A stretch of DNA of 64,000 nucleotides from Spinacia oleracea (taxonomy: Eukaryota > Streptophyta > Magnoliopsida > Caryophyllales > Amaranthaceae), in assembly GCF_020520425.1 (NCBI RefSeq), contig NC_079492.1, forward strand, positions 104,133,157 to 104,197,156. Reading direction: 5' to 3'. How positions within the stretch are numbered: position 1 is the stretch's first letter; the number at the start of each line of letters is the position of its first letter. The notes beneath the pieces were generated by a model. It did no database searches. It was not told the DNA's origin and was given only the letters and a program-made list of their open reading frames with translations. Both the position numbers and the translations under genes were made by a program. This document shows positions 47,812-58,486 of this stretch, piece by piece.

Positions 47812-48622
47812 CATTCAGACAAGTGTGCATTCACATTCCTTTGTCACTTAGTGTTACTTACTGAACATAAGGTAAGATCTAAGCCATCCTTTATAGAGCT
47901 CAACTGTTAAACTTTTGCAAAAGGTTAAGCCTTAACCATTCTGAGCACGGCCATGCATTTTACAGTATCTAACTCTCCGAGAGGCCTTGTTACACAACAA
48001 CACCATATCCTATCAAAGATAGGAGGACAATCCATTCTTGCAATCTATGAACACTCACTTTGATTCATAGTACGCCCAATAGCTGCTTTTATAGCCTCCT
48101 TTTACGGTGCAACATTTAGCTAGTATCAAGGCGAACTAATTCTCAAACGAGCAGACATAATCGCTCATGTTCTGAGGAACGGTTTCTAATCGCCATTAAT
48201 GAGAACTACCTATGACATGACTTTAATCTCTTAAAGTGTTCTCATGGTCAATTCGATACAAGATCCAATAAGTATCTATGCAAAAGATTCTGACATCCAG
48301 TCACTCTAGTTCAAGAAACAGAACTAAGTAATCTACTTGCAATCTAATCTTCATTAGTCATTGGTCGTCCACCTTTCAATGACCCGGATTAGGGATCCTT
48401 TTGTGACTTCAATATTCAAGTTCACTTATGGGTGTTTCTTTGTCAAAGAATCCATCTTGACATCCCATTTGAATGATTTGAATCACATGGACTTATCATT
48501 TAATACTAAACCACAATTAAATGAATATGAAATAATGAATTTCATAAATATGAAATGGTTAAACCAATTATTTTAAACATAGATCTAACAGATGTTCTAA
48601 AACAATAATTAGAAAATCAAAG
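47812..48622 (-). other. 3' non-coding region of G
   Basis: No gene is visible in 0.8 kb between the end of RNase H and the polypurine tract. Confidence 0.7.
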
Positions 48623-50690
48623 CTATTCTCCAACATGCTTGATTCCCATGGTTGCTACATGTGCGTTGTGTTTCGCTTGTGGCAACGGTTTAGTCAATGG
48701 ATCCGCGACGTTGTCGTCATTTCCAACCTTGCAAATCTCGATTTCCTTTCTTTCAACGATCTCTCGAAGTATATGAAATCGCCGCAGTACGTGCTTGGAC
48801 TTCTGGTGGCTCCTTTGCCTGGGCAATGGCTCCGCTATTGTCACAATACAAAGCCACTGGTCCTTTAATGAAGGGGACAACCCCAAGTTATTCGATGAAC
48901 TTTCGAATCCAAACAGCTTCCTTTGCTGCTTCTGAGGTAGCAATGTACTCGGCTTCAGTTGTAGAATCCGCAATAGTGTTTTGCTTAGCACTTTTCCAGC
49001 TTACTGCTCCACCGTTGAGGCAGAACACAAACCCAGACTGTGATCTGAAATCATCTCTGTCGGCTTGAAAGCTTGCGTCCGTATAGCCCTTAACAATCAA
49101 CTCATCTGTACCACCATAAACCAGAAACTGATCCTTAGTCCTTTTCAGGTACTTTAGGATATTCTTGGCAGCAGTCCAATGTGCCTCACCTGGTTCTGAC
49201 TGGTACCTGCTCGTTGCACTGAGTGCGAACGAAACATCCGGCCTTGTACAAATCATAGCATACATGATGGATCCAGTAGCCGAAGCGTATGGAATTCCAC
49301 TCATCTTTCTACGCTCATCAGATGTTTTGGGGCACTGATTCTTGCTTAGATATGTGCCATGTGACATGGGTAGATGGCCTCTCTTGGCTTCCATCATATT
49401 GAACCTAGCTAGCACTTTGTCAATGTAAGTGCTTTGTCTTAGTCCAATAATCCTCTTAGATCTATCCCTGTAGATCTTGATGCGCAATATGTAATGTGCC
49501 TCTCCTAAGTCCTTCATTGAGAAACACTTTCCAAGCCAAGTCTTTACAGACTCCAACATAGGAATGTCGTTTCCAATAAGCAGTATGTCATCAACATACA
49601 AGACTAGGAATGCAATTTTACTCCCACTGACCTTCTTGTATACACAAGATTTGTCATGATTCTTGATGAAGCAAAACTTATTGACTGCTTCATCAAATCG
49701 TTTTTTCCAACTCCTTGATGCCTGCTTTAGTCCGTAGATGGACTTCTTAAGCTTGCATACCTTTCCTTGGTTCTTTTGATCGACAAAACCCTCCGGCTGT
49801 GTCATAAACACAGTCTCTTCAAGAACACCATTCAAGAAGGCAGTTTTGACATCCATTTGCCATATTTCATAGTCATGAAAAGCGGCAATCGCAAGGATTA
49901 TCCGAATAGACTTAAGCATCACGACTGGAGAAAAGGTTTCATTGTAGTCAACGCCGTGAACTTGCCTGTAACCTTTTTCTACCAATCTAGCCTTGTATAT
50001 GTATACAATTTCATCCTTGTCTTTCTTCAACTTGAAGACCCATTTGCATCCGATAGGTGTGAACCCATCCGGCAAATCAACCAAATGCCATACTTGATTT
50101 TCAGACATGGAGTCTATTTCAGATTGCATGGCCTCTAACCATTTAGTGGAGCTTGGGCTCGTCATAGCTTGCTTGTAAGTCATAGGTTCATCACTATCCA
50201 ATATGATAACGTCTATGTTTTCAGTCAAGAGGACGCCTGTCCATCTGTCCGGCTGAAAAATAGTTCTACTTGACTTACGAGGGGCAACAACGTTTTGAGG
50301 AACTACTCCCAATGGCTCTTCTAAAGACCTTGGAGGTTCATCAACCTGAACTTCTTCTAAAGAGTTATGAGTTCGTTGTTTGTCGCGAATCTCTTCGAGG
50401 TCTATTATTCTCCCACTTGTCAATTTGGAAATATGATTTCTTTCCAAAAAGACACCGTCACGAGCAACGAAAACCTTGTTGTCTGACTTGTTGTAGAAAT
50501 AATACCCCATAGTTTCTTTTGGATACCCAACAAAGAAACATTTGTCAGATTTTGGTTGTAGCTTGTCCGAAATTAATCGCTTGACATATGCTTCGCAACC
50601 CCAAGTCGGGGCTACCCCGTCCCCATGGACAACGCAACAGTGTCCTGAGGGATCTTCAGAAAAGACAACTTTGGAAGTTTCCCAGTCCAT
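48623..50690 (-). pseudogene. pol: Copia integrase end, reverse transcriptase and RNase H
   Basis: The 600-residue frame (50690 to 48888) starts at the integrase C-terminus (WGCEAYVKRL, CFFVGYPKETMGYYFY). The RT fingers/palm follow (NQVWHLVDLP, CKWVFKLK, MDVKTAFLNG), then the catalytic LVLYVDDILLIG, and RNase H beginning at GYTDASFQ with STTEAEYIA. A TAA at 48888-48890 and a small deletion near 48800 break RNase H. Its end is in another frame down to 48623 (CKVGNDDNVADPLTK). The product would copy element RNA into DNA in the cytoplasmic particle. YVDD and the RNase H acidic residues are intact; the breaks make the whole inactive. Confidence 0.92.
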
Positions 50691-52621
50691 AATTCGTATG
50701 GAGTCTTTTCAACATCTTTTGACGGAGCACGATTCAGTGTGAGTGCTGCAGTTTGCAACGCATGTCCCCAGAACTGTAAAGGAAGTTCGGCCTGACCCAT
50801 CATTGACCTGACCATATCGAGTAAGGTCCTGTTTTTCCGTTCCGAGACTCCATTCCATTGAGGTGTCCCTGGAGCAGTCAATTCAAAAAGAATACTGCAT
50901 TCTTTTATATAGTCATCAAACTCGAGGCTAAGATATTCACCTCCTCGATCCGATCTTAGAGCTTTGATTTTCTTGCCATGTTGATTCTCTACTTCATTTT
51001 GAATTTCTCGGAATTTCTTAAACGATTCAGACTTGTGCTTCATTAAGTAAATATAGCCATATCTACTGACGTCGTCCGTAAACATTATGAAATAGCTGAA
51101 CTCACCTCTAGATTTCGTACTCATAGGCCCACATACGTCCGTATGTATTAGCCCTAGTAGTTTGCTTGCTCTTTCTCCCACCTTTGAGAAAGGTTGCTTT
51201 GTCATTTTGCCAAGTAAACAAGATTCGCATTGATCAATCTTCACTAAGTTGAATGATTCTAGAATTCCTTTCCGTTGAAGTAATTCCATGCGCTTTGTGT
51301 TTATATGGCCTAATCGACAATGCCACAGAAATGTGAGATCCGAATCACTAGTTTTAGCCTTTTTGGTATTTATGTTATAAATGTGTTTGCTCGTATCTAG
51401 CACATAAAGACCGTTTTCTTGTTGTGCTGAACCATAAAACATTCCATTCAAAGAAAAAGAACAACTATTGTCTTTAAATTGAAAACTAAAACCTTTAGAA
51501 TCCAAACTTGAAACGGAAATGATGTTTCTGGTGATACTAGGAACGTAGTAACAGTTTTCTAGTTTCAAAACAAAACCACTAGGCAAAGAAATAAAATAAG
51601 ATCCTACGGCTAATGCAGCATTCCGTGCTCCATTTCCCACGCGTAGATCCATATCGCCTTTATCAAGCTTTCTACTTCTCCTTAGTCCTTGCGAATTGGA
51701 ACATAAGTGTGAGCCACAACCAGTATCTAATACCCAAGAAGTAGAATTAGCAAGATTACAATGTATAACATATATACCTGAAGTAGAAGCAACGTTCCCG
51801 TTCTTCTCATCTTCCTTTCTCTTCAAGCAATCCCTCTTCCAATGCCCCTTCTTCTTGCAGTAGAAGCATTCAGAGTCGGCAGGAGAACGAGTCACCCTCT
51901 TCTGTTTACCAGAACTGGTGCCGTTAGACTTGGATGAGGGCGCAACCTTGCCCTTACCCTTCTTGCCTGATTTCTTGAAGTTCTTGCCCTTACGCACCAT
52001 AAGCATATCGTGCTTGTTCTCTTGCTTGAGCGTCTTTTCAGCGGTTTTTAGCATACCGTAAAGCTCAGTAAGAGATTTCTCCATGATGTTCATGTTGTAA
52101 TTCAACTTGAACTGATCATATCCATTATGAAGCGAATGGAGAATGATGTCAAAAGCCATTTCATTTGAGACGTCAGAATCTAGAGCTCTCATATTCTCAA
52201 AGAGTCCAATCATCTTAAGAACATGTGGGCTCACTGGTTCTCCTTTCTTGAGCTTAGTCTCAAGGATCAACCTCTGAGTCTCGAATCTTTCGATTCTGGC
52301 TTGGTCCTGAAACATGTTCTTCAACTCCGAGATGATTTGGTAAGCATCCGAGTTAATGAACGTTTTCTGAAGTTCAGTACTCATGGATGCAAGCATCACA
52401 CATTTGACATCCCTGTTGGCCTGAATCCAATGATTAAGGGCAGCTTGAGTTACCTCCGGCCCAGCCTCTTCCGGTAACTCTTCCTCAAGGACATATTCCT
52501 TTTCCTCATGCATAAGAACTACTTGTAAGTTCCTTTGCCAGTCGAGGAAATTTTTTCCATTCAACTTCTCTTTGTCGAGAATTGAACGCAGGTTGAAAGT
52601 ATTGTTATGGTTTGCGGCCAT
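50612..52621 (-). pseudogene. gag-pol: Copia gag, protease and integrase core
   Basis: The start is taken at 52621 (MAANHNNTFNLRSILD); an in-frame upstream extension to 52663 lacks family support. Gag (about residues 1-240) has LNGKNFLDWQRNLQVVL. A zinc knuckle CFYCKKKGHWKRDC is at residue 252. The protease active site D-T-G starts at Asp299, and the GAG-pre-integrase block is around LWHCRLGH. The integrase catalytic residues are Asp495, Asp558 and Glu594, with 35 residues between the last two, the textbook spacing. The frame shifts after residue ~655 because of a 47-base insertion (50604-50650). The gag sequence recalls the BARE/Angela lineage, so Angela or Tork. Confidence 0.92.
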
Positions 52622-53191
52622 TTTGATTAATACAATCGAAAAGAATTTGCAATAAATAACCATTCATAAACTTCAATAACTTTGAAATAAAAGCAAGCAT
52701 GCAATCATTAAAGCTATTAAAACATTTCATTCATGCAAAAGCAAAAACATGGTCCAAAATGAATGAAACGATTCCAAGACCCCAAAAGTCCTAAATCCTT
52801 AAGCAGCTTTAGCATGTCTCAAGTACTTTAAGATTTTAGGTAAGCAAAACCTATTGCTAGTAATCTCCAAATTACTCTTGGTTAATAAATTAATGCCATA
52901 ATTTATCCCATTGCCACAACATAATGCCATTGTTGTTTGAGTTGAAACCACAATCAACGTGCTCCTTTAGGACCTTACCACCTAAGTCAACTAAAATAGC
53001 ACCTCGCTTTAGAGTAAACCTACTACCTTAGATCCTTAGATTTTTGTAAGTGCTTGATTTGGAAGACAATTTTTAAACTCAATATTACTTTGGACCTAGT
53101 TGTTTCTATGTTGGTTCGATTATTTAGTGAACTTAATCTAATCGAGTCATATGAAACAAGCTATTCATGCAAAGCATACATACACTCATGC

Positions 53192-53194
<3 letters not shown>

Positions 53195-53256
<62 letters not shown>
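53195..53256. repeat. (AT)n microsatellite
   Basis: About 31 uninterrupted AT units directly abut the left arm of the inverted repeat at 53256. Confidence 0.97.
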
Positions 53257-53259
<3 letters not shown>

Positions 53260-53596
53260 GGATAGTTAAATACGGTCTGCGTACCGTTCTATCTTTGAAT
53301 GTAAAGTTTTAAATATGGTATGCGTACCATGAAATTTTGACGTAACTTATTATTTTCAAGTGTTTTTAAGTTTAGAACTTTAAGTTAGCATTTGAACGAA
53401 GATTCAAGACGATGCCAAGCTAACAAGGAGGTGATGAAGATTGGATGCTTCACGACAAGATGTTTTGGGCCATACTAGATCACCATTTATTTATGCAATA
53501 TATAAATTACATCAAAATTTCATGGTACGCAGACCATATTTAAAACTTTACATTCAAAGATAGAACGGTACGCATACCGTATTTAACTATCCTAAA
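53256..53596. mobile_element. Fold-back/MITE-like element with 85-bp inverted repeats
   Basis: Arms 53256-53340 and 53512-53596 are inverted copies 85 bases long (outer end tttaggatagttaaatac). They enclose a 171-base loop. I find only two mismatches between the arms. Each arm contains two smaller palindromes of the type acggt-ctgcgt-accgt and atggt-atgcgt-accat. There is no coding capacity. A TA or AT target duplication is possible but cannot be proven next to the AT microsatellite. Confidence 0.8.
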
Positions 53597-53978
53597 TGGC
53601 CATACTAGTCACTTGGAGTACCTGCATTACATAAAATATATATATTCTATGCATTCATCCATTCGTATGCTAAAACGAATGGCCCATGTAAATATGCAAG
53701 TATTTACGTGAATTAATTAAAATTCACATTCACATAAACGCGTCCTAAAAGATTAATCAATTTCTAAATTATTAAACCTTAGACTTTATTCTAATTAAAA
53801 TTGAATTTAATTAAAATAATGCGACCTACGAAAATAACTAAAATTAATTATTTCATTTTAATTTTATTTAGTGGCTCCCACTCAAACCAATTATTATTCC
53901 GGATAATTAATTATGAAATATTAAATTAAAACTCGCGGCCCGGCCCAAGCAAATAAAATATTAAATTAAATATCCCGT

Positions 53979-55519
53979 TGATGAGTCATATTTGTATAGG
54001 GTATCTTAGGCGCATTTAGGTTGCATTATTAGGCATTTATATCATTTTAGTTGCATTTAGGATCACATTTGCATAAGTTATCGTTGTCGTACTCTATTAC
54101 GCCCCGTTTGTGTTTTCTTAATGTTTCAGGTGATTTTACGGTCATTTGGATGCTTTCGGAGTGTTATGAGTTGATTTGGATGATGAACGGATGGAATCTT
54201 GACTCGAGGATCATTGCATATCTCTAGGGATAATTTTGAGTCAACAACGAAGCTAAACGCTATTTTTCTAAGCATCAAAACGGACAAGCGTTCACTCTTT
54301 TGATGATATCTCAAGTTCTACATGTCGGAATGAGGCGATTTTTATTGGCCTAGAAAGTAAACTTCAAGAGCTTTCCAACGACAGGTCACACGTCCTTATA
54401 GGCATTGTTGAACAAGAGTTATGACATAAACAAGATGGCTCGACTATCCGCTTCGCCCGAAGCCCAAAATGATGGCCCAATCTTCCCCTTGGGCGCGAAA
54501 ACCAGCGACCCACCAGCGGGCCCGCTGGTTTCTCCGCCCAGCTACTTCCACGCGGGTTCGTGGCGTCATTTCTCGTGATCGTTCAATTCAATGATAACTT
54601 ATGTAATTATTATTATTTTCCTTTTTTGTTTAGAATTTAGGAAACACTAAAATACCTCAAGGGAATTAATGTATTCCCTTATGCTTTTATTTTCTTTTAC
54701 GTTTAGAATTCCCTTAAAACGCTTTTCACGTTAGTTTTGCTTTTCATCCCTTTTTCCATTGTTGAACCCTAGCTTTTCAATTTTCAATTCATCAATCTAG
54801 AGGTAATTCAAGAATCGTTTTTTTTGCTTTAATTTATTATTATTGTTTTCGTTCCTTAGTTTAATTTTTCCTTTGATTATGAAATTCATGTTTATTATTT
54901 CTATCATGTTTGTTAATTCAATTATGAGCGAGTAGTCGTATTCTAGGGCTAAGTAAGGGAAGCCATGTTTATACCATGATTATTATGCATAAAGTTTGTT
55001 AATTTATAGACTATTGCTTGAGTATTTCGATTGATTTGTTTTAATTGTTGATTCATGTTATCGGCCAATTTCATGAATTGATTATCTAGCTAATAGGAAT
55101 TAGAATAGAAAGATCGTATTTTTAGAGGCTTAGTACAATTGGCAATTCTGATTATGTTAGTGACCATACTGCATATGTTGAATTGAAAGTGTTAAGACCC
55201 GACCGTAGGATTAACATGTACTTTAATTACTCGGCTTAGTTTATTCATTTCTGGATTGATTTGGGTTCTTGGATTGGTATAAGCATGGTGAACCGAATAG
55301 ACGCCCTAGACCTTTTAATTCATTGATAATTTCACATTTACATTATTGCTTTAGCTTCATTAGTTAATAATATCCAAAATCAACTTTCGTTGTTGAAATA
55401 GTTCGTATAATTGGGCAAAAACTAATAGAACTTGTCTCCCTGTGGGATCGACCCGTATTTGCTAAGTATCTGCTAACAACAGACACCGTGCACTTGCGGT
55501 ATCACTATTTAATTCATCA
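53979..55519 (+). repeat. 5' LTR of E
   Basis: 1541 bp from TGATGAGTCATATTTG to AATTCATCA. The word patch at 54440-54560 includes a perfect 18-base palindrome, accagcgggcccgctggt, at 54512-54529. Confidence 0.9.
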
Positions 55520-55525
55520 AGTTTT

Positions 55526-55543
55526 TGGCGCCGTTGCCGGGGA
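55526..55543 (+). other. Primer-binding site of E (tRNA-Asp)
   Basis: tggcgccgttgccgggga differs by one base from the complement of the conserved 3' end of plant tRNA-Asp as I recall it, and lies six bases after the LTR end. Standard for Athila. Confidence 0.92.
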
Positions 55544-55657
55544 GACGGCTAGATTCTATTAGTTTTAGTTTGATTATTTGAACTGTTTCCATTGTCTCAT
55601 TGGAACTCTCAGTTCCAATTGAGGCAAATCTCACTGCGTTTTCTTTCGTTGTTGTTT

Positions 55658-56821
55658 ATGCCCAGGTCTGCCAGAACGGGTACCTTGGTTCTTCCTGATC
55701 CCGATCTTGGAAAGACCCTTCGTCAACTAAAAAAGCAACAGAAAAAGAAGAAGCAGTCAGGGTCCCAAGACTCACAGACTCTACCGAGTCACACGATGTC
55801 TAAATCCCTGAAATCATATGGGGTTCCTTCCTCGAATAGTGTTCCGACTGGGCTTACAATGCCAACCATTGAGGCAATCAACTTTGAGATCAAGCCCGCT
55901 CTAATCTCCATTGTCTCACAAAATCAATATGGTGGCCATCCATCCGAGGAACCCACCAACCATTTGCAGAGGTTCAACCAACTGTGTGGTACTATCAAGC
56001 ATCAAGGGGTCACTCAAGACCAATTGAAAGTCATGTTGTTTGGTTTTAGCCTTCGTGATAAGGCTCAGACATGGTTGAATGATGTCAAGGAGACAGAGTG
56101 GAGTGCTATTTCACAGGGCTTTCTAGAAGAATTCTTTCCACCCACCAAGACTGTCGAAATAAGGCATAAGCTGACTACATTCACTCAAGAACCTGGTGAA
56201 TCATTTCGAGAAGCCTGGGATAGATTCAAGGCTTTGCAGCGGTCGTGTCCGCATCACAACATTGAAAAATGGTTCTTGGTTCAGATTTTCTACCATGGGT
56301 TGCAAGATGAAAGATAGAACACGGTTGATTCTGCTGCTGGGGGTGTTTTTCCTGACAAAGAAGTGGATGCAGGTTATGATTTTCTTGCCAATTTAGCAGC
56401 CAACCATTACAGCACCACCAGAACCACATCTAAGAAGGGAAAATTGGATGTCGATGCTTATGCTCTATTGTCCTCACAAGTGGCAGCCTTGAACCTGAAG
56501 ATCGATTCTTTAAAGGCTCCTCAGTCTGGTACTCCCCCAATGAGTATCAATGTTATGTCTAGTGTAGCTCTAGTGACAACTTCCTACTGCGAAGTATGTG
56601 GCATCCAAGGTCACTTTGGTCATGAGTGCTCTTATAGTTTGCAGGATACTACGCAATTGGAGCAAGTGAATGCTTTTCAACAGAGACAACCCAATGACCC
56701 ATATTCCAATTCATTTAATCCGGGTTGGAGGAATCATCCAAATTTCTCATATCGGGGCAACAATGTTCAGAATCCTCAGCCCCAGCAACAATGGTCGCAA
56801 ACACAGTTCCATCCACCTTAA
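55658..56821 (+). pseudogene. gag: Athila gag, with two in-frame stops
   Basis: The start is at 55658 (MPRSARTGTLVLPDPDLG); the frame is open upstream to 55592 but has no ATG there. The capsid core includes MPTIEAINFEIKPALISIV, HLQRFNQLCGTIK, WLNDVKETEW, FPPTKTVEIR and HHNIEKWFLVQIFYHGL. A TAG at 56315-56317 interrupts it, after which the same frame continues (AAGGVFPDKE). A single CX2CX4HX4C knuckle, CEVCGIQGHFGHEC, is at about 56588-56629. The frame ends at a TAA at 56819-56821 in a Gln/Pro-rich tail. It would form the particle shell. The stops are point changes, not frameshifts. Confidence 0.9.
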
Positions 56822-58486
56822 CCACATGTTGTTAGGCCTCCATTTCAACAAGGAGCCTCACACAATGCTCCCCCGGGGTTTAATATGCCCCCGCACCAAG
56901 GCTATCAACAACAATCCCCTGAGACCAGTGCTACTCCAGAGCCTAACATGGGTGATCTGTATAAGCTCATTGCAAATATGCAGAAGACCACAGAGATAGC
57001 CCAAAAGAACCATGATGAGAGCATCAAAGAGTTGAAGAATCAGAATAGAATGTTGGAGAACCAAGTTGCTCAACTTGCTGACACTCTATCTCAAAGGAAA
57101 CCGGGTACACTACCAGGGCAACCTACTCCGCCCCAGAATATAGAAAGTGCCAATGCTATCACTATTAGAAGTGGCACTAAATATGATGGACCCCCGATGC
57201 CCATTGATGATGCAACTCTTGCCGAGGAGAACACATATGGACCAGAGAAAGCAATTGATGCAGAGCCTCAAGTCCCGGAAGTTGATAATGCTGATGATGT
57301 TGGTGCAAACAAGGGGAAAGAGAAGATTTCTGATTCTCTCCCTATTGTGCCTAAGTTACCTTTCCCTCACCGGATGCAGAAAACTAAGGTCGATCAACAA
57401 CTTGGTAAGTTCTTGGCAATGGTCAAGAATCTTGAGGTAACGGTCCCTTTTACTGATTTAATATCTCAAGTTCCTGTTTATGCAAAATTTTTGAAAGAGA
57501 TGATCACTAAGAAAAGGGATTATGGTGGTGTGGAGAGAGTCGCTTTAACCGAAGAGTGTAGTGCCATATTGCAAAATAAGTCTCCACCCAAACTTAAGGA
57601 TTCGGGTAGTTTTTCCATCCCCTGTCATGTAGGTGCATTGTTCATTTATAAAGCATTATGTGATTTAGGTGCAAGTGTGTCTGTCATGCCCCTTTCTGTC
57701 TGTAATAGGTTGAATATGGGAAAACTTAGATGCACACAAATCACGTTGCAAATGGCAGATCGTTCTATAAAGTATCCCTTGGGTATTTTGGAGGATGTTC
57801 TTGTCCGGGTAGGGAAATTCTACATTCCTGTTGATTTTGTGGTGCTAGATATGGAGGAGGATTGTCAAATTCCCATAATTTTGGGTAGGCCATTTTTATG
57901 TACTGCGAGAACTGTTATTGATGTCAAGTCTGGGTCTCTTACTTTGAGTGTTGGTGATGATACTGTTACTTTTAATCTAACCAATGCTGTGAAGTCTCCT
58001 ATGCTTGAGAATACTTGTTGCAGGATTAACATTGTAGAAGAGATTTCTCTAGACAACATGCCTAGAATGTTGTATGATGATCTATTGCTGGCGACTCTCA
58101 CCTTGGAGGCCCGAAAAGGAGAAGGAGATTGTGAGATTGATTCCTTGATCTCGGATTTAGATGGAAGTGAAGCTGAGGTATTAGAAACTGTTTGCTCTAT
58201 TTCCGAGCCACAGGTAACGAAGGTAGAACTAAAACCATTACCATCTCACCTTAAATATGCATTTCTTGATGATAATGAGGATTTTCCTGTGATCGTTAAT
58301 GCTGCACTCGACGATAGCCAGCTTTCTAAGCTTCTGACCGTGCTCTGTATGCACAAAAAGGCAATCGGGTATAGCATTGACGATCTCAAGGGCATTAGTC
58401 CTAACTTTTGTATGCATAGAATCAATTTGGAAGCAGATCACCGCCCTCGCATCCAGCCACAACGTCGTTTGGATCTTAATATGTAA
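56822..58486 (+). pseudogene. pol: Athila gag tail and aspartic protease
   Basis: Same frame as gag. A helical linker (NQNRMLENQVAQLAD) precedes a conserved block PKLPFPHRMQ...DQQLGKFL, typical of Athila. The protease active site CDLGASVSVMP has its Asp at 57662-57664, and ILGRPFLCTARTVIDV completes the fold. Then follows a variable acidic linker and the start of RT (HRINLEADHRPRIQPQRRL). The stretch ends at a TAA, 58484-58486, with homology continuing in frame beyond it. The protease would cut the polyprotein inside the particle. D-L-G in place of D-T/S-G is common in plant Athila elements. Confidence 0.9.

Larger units (their letters stand above)
46797..53978 (-). mobile_element. Angela/Tork-like Copia element G, minus strand
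   Basis: From right to left it has a leader, gag-protease-integrase (52621 down to 50612), RT-RNase H (50690 down to 48623), a 3' non-coding region, polypurine tract and 3' LTR (47798 to 46797). Its 5' LTR and primer-binding site are missing because Athila element E is inserted in the leader at 53979; they should reappear right of E. It sits inside the gag of F, with left flank gatag (46792-46796). It is inactivated by frameshifts and a stop. Confidence 0.9.
52664..53978 (-). other. Leader of G, 5' end displaced by E
   Basis: No gene is visible. It holds an AT microsatellite and an inverted-repeat element (53256-53596). No primer-binding site or LTR is found before E starts. Confidence 0.6.

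Noticed and set aside
48635-49068. Plus-strand open frames opposite the Copia RNase H
   Set aside because: They are shadows of the minus-strand RT/RNase H gene.
53054-53260. Open frame ending in alternating Tyr-Ile
   Set aside because: It is a translation of the AT microsatellite.
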